From: Streptomyces pseudovenezuelae
Lineage (GTDB): Bacteria > Actinomycetota > Actinomycetes > Streptomycetales > Streptomycetaceae
Assembly (NCBI RefSeq): GCF_001513955.1
Contig: NZ_KQ948150.1
Span: forward strand, 620,001-684,000
DNA: 64,000 nucleotides
Direction: 5' to 3'
Positions 8,055 through 17,038 of the stretch are shown here, one piece after another (the first letter of the stretch is position 1; every line of letters begins with the position of its first letter). Under the pieces are notes generated by a model that saw nothing but the letters and a program-made list of their open reading frames with translations, had not been told where the DNA came from and made no database searches. Both the position numbers and the translations under genes were made by a program.

Positions 8055-8707
8055 CCACCGTTCTCCTCGTCGACGACCAAGCGCCGCAGCGGCTCGGCTT
8101 CAGCATGCTCCTGGAACAGCAATCCGACCTGACCGTGGCGAGCGAAGCCGGCCACGGCGCCGAAGCGGTCCGCAAGGCCGCCGAACTCCGCCCCGACGTC
8201 GTACTCATGGCCATCCGCATGCCCGGCATGGACGGCATCGAGGCCACCCGCCGCATCGTCCAGGCCGGCGGCCGCTCCCATGTCCTGGTCCTGACCACCT
8301 TCGACCTCGACGAGCACGCGTATGCCGCCCTGCGCGCCGGAGCGAGCGGCTTCCTGCTCAAGGACGCGCTGCCCGACGAACCCGTCGCCGGCATCCGCGC
8401 GGTGGCCGCCGGGGACGCGGTCATCGCACCCGGCCTGACCCGCAAGCTCATCGACGCCTTCTCCGACCGCCTGCCCGGCCGCAGCCCCGAGCAGGAGCGG
8501 ATGCTCTCCGCGCTCACCGAGCGTGAGCGCGATGTGCTCACCGCCATCGCCTCCGGCTGGAGCAACGCCGAGATCGGCGAACGGCTCAACCTCGCCGAAT
8601 CCACCGTCAAGACCCACGTCAGCCACATCCTCGCCAAGATCGACGCCCGTGACCGCGTCCAGGCCGTGATCTTCGCCTACGACACCGGGCTGGTCAGGCC
8701 CGCATGA
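8051..8707 (+). CDS. NarL/LuxR-type response regulator lacking the phospho-acceptor aspartate
   Basis: A 218-residue regulator. The receiver domain spans residues 1-120 with acidic residues in LLVDDQ, the threonine in LTTFDLDE and the lysine in FLLKDA. The DNA-binding LuxR domain spans about 150-215 (LTERERDVLTAIASGWSNAE, ESTVKTHVSHILAKI). Codon 54, normally the phosphorylated aspartate in LMDIRMPGMDG, is GCC (alanine; bases 8210-8212), so the block reads LMAIRMPGMDG. It should not be phosphorylated in the usual way. The upstream partner kinase is a truncated stub. It may act constitutively or be on the way to decay; the rest of the protein is well preserved. Confidence 0.85.
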   Translation: MTTVLLVDDQAPQRLGFSMLLEQQSDLTVASEAGHGAEAVRKAAELRPDVVLMAIRMPGMDGIEATRRIVQAGGRSHVLVLTTFDLDEHAYAALRAGASGFLLKDALPDEPVAGIRAVAAGDAVIAPGLTRKLIDAFSDRLPGRSPEQERMLSALTERERDVLTAIASGWSNAEIGERLNLAESTVKTHVSHILAKIDARDRVQAVIFAYDTGLVRPA

Positions 8708-9452
8708 CCAGCACCACGATCGATGGGCCTCGCAAATTTCTCTCACTCGCAGTGAACCGCCCTGGGGCGCATGGGGGCTCGATGGACGCGATCCAGGTGT
8801 AGGAATTGCTGGTCACCTTTCCTTCTGGTGCTCCACCGGCTGGAGCCGCACCGACGGAGCACCGGGGGCAACTGCGATGAGGCGCGTCAGCCCGGCTCCT
8901 GACTTGTCCCATCGAGTAGTTGGCGCGGCAGGATCACCAGGTCGGAGACGAGTTCCGCGGCGGCCACAGCCACGCTGGGCGCGCAGCACGTCCGGGCGGG
9001 GGTCAGCCTGTCGGATCCACCTCAGGCCGCACCTGGCGGCGGATGCCCGCCAGGAACTCGCCGCTGAGCAGCGCCCGCAGCGGAGCCGGCTCCGGGGCTA
9101 TACCCGGCGCGGTCAGATCGGTCCAGTCGGCGACGACGCCGATCGGATCCGTGCAGGCCGCCATGGCCAGGAACTTTGAGGTCTACTCCTGCACTGTGAC
9201 GGTCTGCACGGGAGCCGTGGCCGCGACCCCTCCGGCGCGGGCGGCAGGCTGCGCCTTTTTACGTAGTTTCCCCGATGCGATGATCGCCCACAGCCACCTA
9301 CAGTCGAAGAACGCCCGGATGGCGTCCGCTGCGCCCCTGCCCAACGGGCCACTGACACCGCATCGACTCACGGCGTATGAGGCCCAAGTCGGCGAAGGCG
9401 CAACGGAATTGCATCTGACCTCTCCAGGTCTCGGCACACGTCAGGGGGATGG
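8708..9452. other. 745 bases without a secure gene
   Basis: No family was recognised. On the minus strand a 53-codon frame runs from an ATG at 9164 to TGA at 9003 (begins MAACTDPIGVVADW and includes LRALLSGEFLAGIRRQ). It has coding-like composition but no ribosome site and no known homologue that I can name. A minus-strand frame 9183-9437 is probably a shadow. The sequence just before 9453 may hold decayed upstream codons of the following membrane-protein gene. Confidence 0.35.
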
Positions 9453-10661
9453 GTGGAATACCAAGAGCTGCCCGCGGCTGTGGTGAACCTGCTTCTTGGG
9501 GATGGCGTGGTCACGCCGAAGGCCATCGAGACGACCGCCCTCGAGATGGTCCGCAAGGACCGGCTGCGGGCCGAACAGAAAGCCGACGGCACGGTGACCG
9601 TACGGCCGCTTCCCCGGAAAGCCCGCCCGGCGTCGATGCGGCCCTTCGAGAAACTCTTGGTCGAACGCGTCCGACACCGCTGCGGAAACGGCGTCGACCG
9701 GGTACCGATAGGCGCTCTCGGACCGGGGGACGGTGACGAGTTCTGGGTGTGGTGGCGTGGCTTCCAGCGCAGCGTCCGCGAAGAGGCGATGGCCCTGAAG
9801 CTGATACGGCCCGCGCGCGAGAAACAGACGACGTGGCTGCTGCGATGTGCCTTGTTCGCGGTCGCGGTCGGGCTCTTCTGTGCCGTCCTGCCGTGGTGCC
9901 CCCCTTCGGCGGGGGGCTTCCTCGTGATTGCCATGCAGCTGGGTGTGATGGTCGTGCTGCGATGGCCGCCGTTCCGGCTGACGTCCGACCCCAGGTTGAC
10001 AGCCGCCGGCCGACAGGCCGCACGGGAGTGGCGCAACGACACCGACGCTGCAGAGCACAGGCTTCCGAAACGACAAGTGGGCGCGGAGGGCCCCGAGTCG
10101 GCGCTGCCCGTACGTGAGCCGCGCCAGATCTGGTCCTCGTACGGCAGATCGTGGCACGTCGTGGACACGGAGCCGCTGGACCCGCCGCGCTGGGGCCACA
10201 CGTGGCAGTTCGTCATCCTTTCCCTGACCGTCTGCGCCGTCAGCATCGCGACGGTCTGGGCGAGCCTCTTCGGCCACCTTTCCAACGGTGGGGTACTCGC
10301 CGCGACTCCGGTACTGGTCGGCGCGCTGCTGTGGGTCCTGTGGCTCCCGGCCCGCCGCCGTGTCCAGGCAGTTCCCGCCGAGATGCGGTTTCACGGTGTC
10401 GTCATCTGCCGCTGGGACTACAACACCCACTACGACGACCCGCTGACCGATATCACGCACTACTGCTGCGCCATCGAGGACCCGGCGTCGCATAGGGCAT
10501 GGTCCTTCGAAGTCCATCAGTGGAGACGGCCGATGTTTTCCGGCGAAACGAACCCGGAACTCAAGGACCGATTCCGGGTGGGAGACGTCGTCGATGTCCA
10601 CTGCAGTCCCCGCCGTCGAAAGGTGTATCGGATCAGCGTGGTCGAGGCCGTGCCACGGTGA
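9453..10661 (+). CDS. integral membrane protein, DUF2207-like C-terminal part
   Basis: A 402-residue protein with a GTG start preceded by a GGGGGA run. Residues 1-120 form a soluble winged-helix-like region (NLLLGDGVVTPKAIETTALE, RPFEKLLVERVRHRCG). Two paired membrane blocks follow, near residues 128-170 and 250-300, then a cytoplasmic C-terminal domain with RWDYNTHYDDPLTDITHYCC and DVVDVHCSPRR. The arrangement resembles the C-terminal half of DUF2207 membrane proteins, whose N-terminal signal peptide and extracellular domain are missing here. It may therefore be a truncated gene or a shorter family. Function unknown. Confidence 0.6.
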   Translation: MEYQELPAAVVNLLLGDGVVTPKAIETTALEMVRKDRLRAEQKADGTVTVRPLPRKARPASMRPFEKLLVERVRHRCGNGVDRVPIGALGPGDGDEFWVWWRGFQRSVREEAMALKLIRPAREKQTTWLLRCALFAVAVGLFCAVLPWCPPSAGGFLVIAMQLGVMVVLRWPPFRLTSDPRLTAAGRQAAREWRNDTDAAEHRLPKRQVGAEGPESALPVREPRQIWSSYGRSWHVVDTEPLDPPRWGHTWQFVILSLTVCAVSIATVWASLFGHLSNGGVLAATPVLVGALLWVLWLPARRRVQAVPAEMRFHGVVICRWDYNTHYDDPLTDITHYCCAIEDPASHRAWSFEVHQWRRPMFSGETNPELKDRFRVGDVVDVHCSPRRRKVYRISVVEAVPR

Positions 10662-10737
10662 TGGATCGGTGCAGAGAGGGCCACCGGAGGCCGAGCCGGG
10701 GACTGGCCGTACCAAGGCGCTGTCCTGCCCGACGGCC

Positions 10738-11019
10738 TCATCCACGTGGTGACCGCGGACGACACCCGGACGCTAGCCTGCGGGATCCGGTCACGGAGCA
10801 GGCGGTCCGCGGGGCGTGCTCTATGCACGGGGTCAAGCCTGCGTTGCGGTAGGCGGGCAGGAGGAGTTCGCGGTAGGTGCCGGGCTCCGGCGCAGAAACC
10901 CACGCGAGATCGCGCAGAGCGCCGAGGCCGTCGCGGTTCATCGCCTCGCGCAGCCCGTCCGCGACGACAGTGGCGAGCGGGGCGTCGAACAACGAGACGG
11001 CCGACGAGCCATCCGGCAC
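10738..11019 (-). pseudogene. possible LysR-type effector-domain fragment
   Basis: The minus strand reads VVADGLREAMNRDGLGALRD, then LAWVSAPEPGTYRELLLPAY and RNAGLTPCIEH. This resembles the region of LysR-type effector domains that contains a DL-x-x-EPWV block followed by a helix and a G-F-x-P strand. The frame has no HTH and is preceded by broken coding-like pieces in other frames up to about 11343 (for example NVPNSYRYHLL). It is most likely a decayed gene. The rest of 10662-11412 shows nothing else, apart from lower GC after 11288. Confidence 0.3.
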
Positions 11020-11412
11020 GGGGCGCCCAGCAGGTGGTAGCGGTAGCTGTTCGGGACGTTGAGCCGACGCTGTTTCAGCAGGAGCACGGCGTTCTCACTC
11101 CGACGCGCTCCAGAACGGCGAGGACGTGCTCGCTCTCCTCGGCCAGGGCGCCCCGCCGTGGTCAGAAGCACACCGAGGCCCTCCACGCCGCACGCGCCGC
11201 CCGGCGATCTGCTGGAGCGACCTGAGGATCCGTGACCGGGGGACAGCGTCTGTCCGTGAGGTCGCCCCGTCGCTGGCCGAGGCCAATGAGTAGTACTCAT
11301 CCTCCTCAAGGATTAAGGCAATGTTGAAATAAGTGGCCTCCATTTAGGGCTATTTAAGCTAGCAAAAGCCGTTTGATCCCAGACCGATTGTTAATTATGC
11401 CTGCCTATCTTC

Positions 11413-11442
11413 TTGACGCGGCCCCTGTATGCCCTCGATAAA
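11413..11442 (+). promoter_or_regulatory. candidate promoter of the beta-helix glycosidase
   Basis: TTGACG at 11413-11418 and GATAAA at 11437-11442 are separated by 18 bases inside an unusually AT-rich stretch (about 11288-11440). The predicted transcription start would fall at about 11449-11451, on the second ATG of the downstream gene, which has no ribosome site. A leaderless transcript is therefore possible. This is inference from spacing only. Confidence 0.4.
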
Positions 11443-11450
11443 TGCAACTC

Positions 11451-14144
11451 ATGAGATCCATACGCATCGGCGCGAACCTGGCGAAGGCCCTCGCGGCCGG
11501 AGTCGTCGTGCTCGCGACCGTCCTGCCCGTGCAGCCCGCCCAGGCGGCCACGACGAACTTCTACGTCGACCCCACCGGCGGCAACGACAACAACTCCGGC
11601 ACCAGCCTCACCGCCGCCTTCAAGACCGTCCAGGCCGCTCAGGCCGCCGTCCGCGCCTCGAACGCGAACATGTCCAGCGACATCGTCGTGAACCTGCGCG
11701 GCGGCACCTACAGCCTCACCAGTCCGATCACGCTGGGCACGAGCGATTCCGGCACGAACGGCCACACCGTCGTCTACCAGGCGTACAACGGCGAGACGCC
11801 CGTCATCAGCAGCGGCCGGACCCTCACCGGCTGGACCGCCGTCGGCAACGGCGAGTACAAGGCGTCCGTGGGCAGCCTCAACTTCCGGCAGCTGTACGTC
11901 AACGGAGTGCGCGCCACCCGCGCGCGGTACCCCGACCTGGGCTCGGACTTCCAGCTCCAGGGCAGCGACAAGACCAACAAGCTGCTCCAGGTGCTCAGTT
12001 CACAGATCTCCAACTGGAGCAACCTCAGCCAGACCGAGATGGTCCTGGAGCTGCAGTGGGCGGAGAACTACCTGCGGCTGAAGTCGTTCACCGCCGCCAA
12101 TGGCACCGCCAACGTGTCCATCCAGGACCACGAGGCGGGCATCCTCTTCCAGCGGCCCTACCCGATCCTGGCCAACGGCTCCCCGCTGCACTTCGAGAAC
12201 AGCCACGAGTTCCTCAACGAGCCGGGCGAGTTCTACGTCGACACGACTGCGCAGACGGTCTACTACAAGCCGCGAGCCGGTGAGGACATGTCCACGGCCA
12301 CCGTGCAGGCCCCCACCCTGCCGACGCTGGTGGAAGTCAAGGGCACCAGTCTGGACGCCCCGGTCCACGACCTGCGCTTCTCGGGCGTGACGTTCGCTCA
12401 GACGACCTGGATGGAAGCGACGAACAACGGTCTGCTCAACGGGCAGGGCGGCAACTTCAACCTCTCGGCCGATCCCTCGAACCACCAGTACGTCGACCGG
12501 CCACCGGCCGGGGTGCATGTCGCGGACGCCGACCGTGTCTCCTTCACCGGCAACACCTTCACGCAGATGGGCTCCACCGCCCTCGACCTCCACCACGGTG
12601 TCCACGACAGCAGCGTGACCGGCAACGTCGTGTACGACATCGCGGGCAACGGCATCACGGTGGGCAAGTTCTCCGACCCGACCGTGGAGTACCACACCGT
12701 CTACAACCCGCCCACGTCCCCGGCCGGTGAGGACGCCCGCGAGGTCGTCAAGAACGTCACGGTCAACGACAACCTGATCACCCGGATCGGCGAGGACTAC
12801 CTGGGGACCGCCGGCATCAACGCCGGCTTCGTCAACAGCACCACCATCAGTCACAACGACATCAGCGACACCCCGTGGGCCGGTATCTCGCTCGGCTGGG
12901 GCTGGCAGTCCGCGGCCAACGCCGAGGGCAACAACAGCATCAGCTACAACCGGATCGGCAACGTGGTGAACCGGCTGTGCGACACCGCCGGCATCTACCA
13001 CCTCTCCAACGACCCGGGCACCGTCATCAGCGGCAACTACGTGCACGACGCGGTCCGGGGTCCGGCCGCCTGCGGTTCCGCGGTGTCGGGCGTCTACCTG
13101 GACGAGGGTTCCAACAACATGACCGTCTCCAACAACGTGCTTTCGCACACGGACGGTTTCATCAACCAGAACGCCAACGGCGGCGACGTGACGCTGTCCG
13201 GCAACGCCGCGTCCGGCACCTCGGTGATCCAGGCCTCCGGGCTGGAGCCCGCCTACCGAGCCCTGTCGGCGAAGCTCAACCTCGCCTACAACAAGCCGGC
13301 CTCCGCCTCCACCGTCCTGAACTCCGGTGTGGCGGCGTCCAAGGCGAACGACAACGACAGCTCCACCGGCTGGTCGCCGACCGGGACCGACACCTCGGCC
13401 TGGTGGCAGGTCGACCTCGGCCAGGCCTACCAGCTCGGCCAGTACTCCCTGACGATGCGCCAGGACATCGACCAGCCCGAGACGCGCAGCAACTTCGAGA
13501 TCCGCGCCTCCAACGACCCGTCGTTCGCCACCTACACCGTGGTGGGACGTCAGGGCAGCACCACCCTGCCGATGGCCTCCACGCTGACGGGCAACATCGA
13601 CATCCGTCAGAAGTTCCGCTACGTGCGGGTCGCCAAGACCGACGGCGCGTACTTCTTCTTCTCAGATTTCAGCGTGCAGCAGGCCGCGGGCGCCCTGGAG
13701 GACGCGACCGGCGCTCCGAACGTGAATCCGACGACGTACTACACGATCAAGAACGTCAACAGCGGGCAGGTGGCGGACGTGTACCAGGCCTCCACCGACA
13801 ACAGCGCGCACGTCGTCCAGTGGCCCAGCAACAACGGCACCAACCAGCAGTGGAACATCGTGCAGGTCACCGGTCAGCTCTACAAGATCGTCAACAGGAA
13901 CAGCGGCAAGGCCCTGGACATCAACGCCTCGACTCACAGCAGAGGAGCCGCCCTTCAGCAGTACACCTACAACGGCGGCAACAACCAGCTGTGGTACTTC
14001 GAGCCGACCACGGGTGGGTACGTCATCCGCAACTTCGAGAGCCGGCAGGCGCTGGAGGTCGGCGGCAACTCCACGACCAACGGAGCTGCCATCGACCAGT
14101 GGATGGCGCTGAACCAGTCGAACCAGGCCTGGACCATCCAGTGA
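11451..14144 (+). CDS. secreted right-handed beta-helix glycosidase with F5/8 and ricin-type domains
   Basis: An 897-residue secreted enzyme. A Sec signal peptide covers residues 1-33 (RIGANLAKALAAGVVVLATV, cleavage after AQA). The start NFYVDPTGGNDNNSGTS and the Asn-rich strand repeats (VSFTGNTFTQM, SSVTGNVVYDIAGNGITVGK, TTISHNDISDTPWAGISLGW) form a parallel beta-helix to about residue 605, as in GH141-like glycoside hydrolases. A discoidin/F5-8C carbohydrate-binding module follows at about 608-745 (KASASTV-like start, WWQVDLGQAY), then a ricin-type beta-trefoil at 760-895 with QxW repeats (NQQWNI, NNQLWYF, NQAWTI). It likely degrades plant or fungal polysaccharide; linkage not predictable. 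An in-frame ATG at 11442 is the alternative start. Confidence 0.85.
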   Translation: MRSIRIGANLAKALAAGVVVLATVLPVQPAQAATTNFYVDPTGGNDNNSGTSLTAAFKTVQAAQAAVRASNANMSSDIVVNLRGGTYSLTSPITLGTSDSGTNGHTVVYQAYNGETPVISSGRTLTGWTAVGNGEYKASVGSLNFRQLYVNGVRATRARYPDLGSDFQLQGSDKTNKLLQVLSSQISNWSNLSQTEMVLELQWAENYLRLKSFTAANGTANVSIQDHEAGILFQRPYPILANGSPLHFENSHEFLNEPGEFYVDTTAQTVYYKPRAGEDMSTATVQAPTLPTLVEVKGTSLDAPVHDLRFSGVTFAQTTWMEATNNGLLNGQGGNFNLSADPSNHQYVDRPPAGVHVADADRVSFTGNTFTQMGSTALDLHHGVHDSSVTGNVVYDIAGNGITVGKFSDPTVEYHTVYNPPTSPAGEDAREVVKNVTVNDNLITRIGEDYLGTAGINAGFVNSTTISHNDISDTPWAGISLGWGWQSAANAEGNNSISYNRIGNVVNRLCDTAGIYHLSNDPGTVISGNYVHDAVRGPAACGSAVSGVYLDEGSNNMTVSNNVLSHTDGFINQNANGGDVTLSGNAASGTSVIQASGLEPAYRALSAKLNLAYNKPASASTVLNSGVAASKANDNDSSTGWSPTGTDTSAWWQVDLGQAYQLGQYSLTMRQDIDQPETRSNFEIRASNDPSFATYTVVGRQGSTTLPMASTLTGNIDIRQKFRYVRVAKTDGAYFFFSDFSVQQAAGALEDATGAPNVNPTTYYTIKNVNSGQVADVYQASTDNSAHVVQWPSNNGTNQQWNIVQVTGQLYKIVNRNSGKALDINASTHSRGAALQQYTYNGGNNQLWYFEPTTGGYVIRNFESRQALEVGGNSTTNGAAIDQWMALNQSNQAWTIQ

Positions 14145-14170
14145 CCGAGTGAACCGAAGAGCGCGAACGG

Positions 14171-14201
14171 CGGCGGTCGCCCCTGCACGGGGCGGCCGCC
14201 G
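14171..14201 (+). terminator. GC-rich hairpin after the glycosidase
   Basis: CGGCGGTCGCCCC (14171-14183) pairs with GGGGCGGCCGCCG (14189-14201), 12 of 13 positions, with a five-base loop. It starts 26 bases after the stop codon and has no T tract, as is usual in Streptomyces terminators. Confidence 0.65.
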
Positions 14202-14267
14202 AGCGGTTCGTGGAGCATCAGCCCAACACGGACGGCGCACGCCGACGGTGTTCGGTTGCCGGCGGAT

Positions 14268-14848
14268 CGCGAGCTCCGCCGACGTCGTCATCTCCGTCGG
14301 CCGCCGCGACAGCGACCGCTTCCCCTTCACCTCCCAGTGCCCGCTCGGCGCCCTGCGCAACGTGCTCCCGCGCCACGCGATCATCTTCGCCGGGTCGGGC
14401 AATACCCAGGGAGCGGTCAAGCAGACCTTGCCGGTCTACGGCGGCCGGGATGGCCCAGCCCATGGAGGAGAAGCCACCGGAGGCGAGGTGGGTGTCGGCG
14501 CCAAGCTCGCCCGCCCGGACAGCCCGGTCGTCCGTGTCCTCGGCGACGGCGACTTCCTGATGACACCGAGTTCTCCCACCCCGACGGCTCCCCGTACAGC
14601 CCCGACTTCACGGCCATGGGCCGGGCCTTCGGACTTGAGTCGTGGAAGGTCAACGATGCCGCGTCCCTGGAGCCGACCCTGCGCAAGGCGGTCCAGTCCG
14701 GCGCCCCGCCCTGATCGAGGTCCCCGCGGACCGCGACGCCGCGGGCCCGTGGCTCCCCGGCTGGTGAGACTTCCCGATCCCGGCGTACATCACCGACGAG
14801 CGCCAGGACGAGTACCCCCGCACCCGGGCCACCGAGCAACACCTCTGA
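14268..14848 (+). pseudogene. thiamine-pyrophosphate-dependent enzyme, C-terminal remnant
   Basis: Pieces of a TPP-enzyme C-terminal domain (acetolactate synthase/benzoylformate decarboxylase superfamily) occur in order but in different frames: LRNVLPRHAIIFAGSGNTQG and AVKQTLPVYGG; GAKLARPDSPVVRVLGDGDF (the GDG start of the TPP motif); then TEFSHPDGSPYSPDF and GRAFGLESWKVNDAASLEPT; then IEVPADRDAAGPW and PIPAYITDERQDE. Frame changes occur near 14445 and 14560. A segment after GDGDF, including the NN end of the TPP motif, is deleted. A TGA at 14766-14768 replaces the tryptophan codon after GW. The family stop is at 14846-14848. It is non-functional. Confidence 0.7.
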
Positions 14849-15187
14849 AACGCCCCGCGCCTGGTGGCCCAGGACCGCTCGCTGCGACCGCCCGCTGCCC
14901 CGAGAAACGGCCGCACTGGCGGTCGTCGCCGTTCCGCCAACCAGGCGCGACTCACCCACATGGCAGCCACCGTCCTGATGAGCGTTTGGTCCGGTGATTC
15001 GCGTTCCGTCCCGGGTCAGGTTCCCCGCCCGTTCGGGGTGGCAGCACCGGTGAGCCTGCAGGCCATGGGGCCGATCACAGCGAGGTGGATCATGGCTTCG
15101 CAGCGGTGCGGCTGGAGTAGGCGGGCTGGCCCCCTGTTGCGCACGTCGCGGCGAGGGGACGAGTCGTGCACGGCTTATGGTCCTTAC
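14849..15187. other. 339 bases with no recognised feature
   Basis: Open frames cross this interval but none looks like a known protein or has a ribosome site. It lies between the TPP-enzyme remnant and a small helical protein gene. Confidence 0.3.
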
Positions 15188-15424
15188 GTGGCACACACCT
15201 TCGAAGAACTCGTGGAGAAGCAACGCGCCGCCGACCAGGCGCACGCGACTGCCCAAGCCCTGCGCACCAAAGGCGACCCTCCCGCCTACGAGACCGCGTG
15301 GCAGGTATGGCGTGACCTGGCCAAGGACGTGCAGGGCGCGGTCACCGTGCACGCGAAGGAGCTGGGCACGGTACGGGCAGGCGTGGAGCTTGAGGTGAAG
15401 AAGGCGGTCCGCCTCACCGAGTAG
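15188..15424 (+). CDS. small helical hypothetical protein
   Basis: A 78-residue protein beginning at a GTG (15188): VAHTFEELVEKQRAADQAH, AYETAWQVWRDLAKDVQGAV, ELGTVRAGVELEVKKAVR. Composition is strongly amphipathic-helical with heptad character and no membrane segment. I recognise similar short proteins in other Streptomyces but know no function for them. The start is chosen because the conserved-looking AHTFEELVE segment begins there; no good ribosome site is visible (upstream GCTTATGGTCC). Confidence 0.6.
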   Translation: MAHTFEELVEKQRAADQAHATAQALRTKGDPPAYETAWQVWRDLAKDVQGAVTVHAKELGTVRAGVELEVKKAVRLTE

Positions 15425-15653
15425 CGAGTCCGCCGCTGCGTGGGGCGCGCAGACAGACGGACTCGTCGGCGGACGGCGCGGTCTCGTCGCTGATCACGTG
15501 GCCGAGGTCCTCCGTCGGGCTGCCCCGGCTCGGTCTCCACCTCGCCACGTGCCGAACCTCGTGCCGGGGGAGTTGAGGCGTGGTGAGTCGGACGGGTGAG
15601 GGGCCGCTCGTATATCGCATGTTCGTGCGGGTACGGCTCGGTAGGGTCGGGAC

Positions 15654-16094
15654 GTGCACCTGGAGGAGAGCGACCCCGTCGATCCGGCAACGGTCCTGAA
15701 CTGGCAGGACGCCTCCACACTGCGCTGGACCGCTCGGCCTGAGGAGGTCGATGCCGCGTTCGGCCGGGGCGAGCCGCTCGTCGGGGTGGCCGTGATCGCG
15801 CTCGCTCTCAACCATGCGGACGCGGACACGATTCTGCCCCGGGTCGGCAGGGCGCTGGAGGCGAAGGACCCGGAGATCCGGCGCCAGGGCGTCATCGCTC
15901 TGGCACACGTCGCCCGCCTCCATCGGACCGTCGACCGACGATGCCTCGACCTCCTCCGCGACTGCCCGCGGGGCAACGAAGCGGACGACGACCTGTGGTC
16001 CTTCGTCGCCCACCGCCGACTTCCGTGGTGGCTCTGGCGTCACCACCTCACGGAACGGCTGACCTGGTTGCTCCGGGACAGGTGGCGGGGCTGA
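15654..16094 (+). CDS. hypothetical protein with HEAT-like helices
   Basis: A 146-residue protein starting at GTG 15654. It reads PATVLNWQDASTLRWTARPE early on, then GVAVIALALNHADADTILPR and EIRRQGVIALAHVARLHRTV, which resemble a HEAT-repeat pair, followed by a dipeptide-rich basic tail (LPWWLWRHHLTERLTWLLRD). Streptomyces carry similar proteins with unknown function, possibly polymorphic-toxin-associated; that link is only an inference. No operon partner is apparent; 15425-15653 upstream holds nothing recognised. Confidence 0.65.
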   Translation: MHLEESDPVDPATVLNWQDASTLRWTARPEEVDAAFGRGEPLVGVAVIALALNHADADTILPRVGRALEAKDPEIRRQGVIALAHVARLHRTVDRRCLDLLRDCPRGNEADDDLWSFVAHRRLPWWLWRHHLTERLTWLLRDRWRG

Positions 16095-16180
16095 CGCCGG
16101 CACCGGCACGTGGTGGAAACCAGTGCCAAACGAAGATCGCGACCGGGTGGCAAGGGCACGTGGGAGCGTTCTGACCGACG

Positions 16181-17038
16181 TCAGCCGAGGGCCGCCGACT
16201 CCCGGATGAGTACCGTGCAAAAGTCGTGCGGTGGCCGCCCGGTGAGGCGCTGGACCACGTCGGTCGTGCGGTCCTCGGCGCCGTCGGCGATGGCGAGGTC
16301 CATGCCGGCCAGCAGCTCGCCGAACTCCCGCCCCACCAGCGGCGCGAGACGGTCGCACTGCTGCTCGTGGGTCAGGTGACGGTGTACGACAGGACGGCCG
16401 GTGACCTCGGTGACGACCGCGGCGATGTCGTCGTGGCTGAGCGCCTGCGGCCCGGTGAGGACCAAGTCGGAGTCGGGGGAGCGTACGTCGGTCAGGGCAC
16501 GCACGGCGACGGCGGCGATGTCCTCGGCGTCGACGAAGCCCACCCGGCCCTTCCCGGCCGCCGTATGGATGGTTCCGGTCTCGCGGATGCCGAGCGCGTG
16601 CATGTGCGTACCGGTGAAGTTCTGCATGAACCAGGAAGGCCGCAGGACCGCCCACGCGTCGAAGAGACCCGGCAGCTCCCGGTGCACGGCCCCGACGGCC
16701 GGACCACCCTCGGGGACGGCCGACGAACTGAGCAGCACCGCACGGTTGACGCCCGCTGTACGGGCCTGCCGGAGAAAGGGGAGCATGACCGCCGCCGGGT
16801 CCGGATCGCCCACGGGCGGCACGAGGTAGACGCGGTCGACTCCGTCCAGGGCGTCGGTGTGGGTGGCGGGGTCGTACCAGTCGAAGCGGACCGGATCCGC
16901 CTGGGGGAGGGGGGTGCAGCGGCGGCTCGCGGCCCTGACACGGTGACCGGCGGTGGTGAGCTGTGCGGTGACACGGCTGCCGGTGGTGCCGGTGGCGCCG
17001 ACGACGAGGGTGGTTCCTGCGCCTGAGCCGGTGGTCAT
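16181..17038 (-). CDS. NmrA/SDR-a-type NAD(P)-binding oxidoreductase
   Basis: A 285-residue atypical short-chain dehydrogenase of the NmrA-like/NAD(P)H-quinone-sensing kind. The Rossmann glycine motif is LVVGATGTTGSRV at residues 11-23, followed by RVRAASRR as the NADP-binding basic patch, VDRVYLVPP, NRAVLLSSSAVPEGG and VLRPSWFMQNF. No YxxxK catalytic pair is in the classical place, as expected for this branch. Its ATG overlaps the stop of the SnoaL-like gene upstream (ATGA), so the two are translated together. It is divergent from a TetR regulator, which probably controls it. Confidence 0.85.
   Translation of the reverse strand: MTTGSGAGTTLVVGATGTTGSRVTAQLTTAGHRVRAASRRCTPLPQADPVRFDWYDPATHTDALDGVDRVYLVPPVGDPDPAAVMLPFLRQARTAGVNRAVLLSSSAVPEGGPAVGAVHRELPGLFDAWAVLRPSWFMQNFTGTHMHALGIRETGTIHTAAGKGRVGFVDAEDIAAVAVRALTDVRSPDSDLVLTGPQALSHDDIAAVVTEVTGRPVVHRHLTHEQQCDRLAPLVGREFGELLAGMDLAIADGAEDRTTDVVQRLTGRPPHDFCTVLIRESAALG

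Noticed and set aside
12000..13148. Long minus-strand open frame across the glycosidase gene
   Set aside because: It is the antisense shadow of the beta-helix coding sequence; no ribosome site, composition is a mirror of GC-rich third positions.
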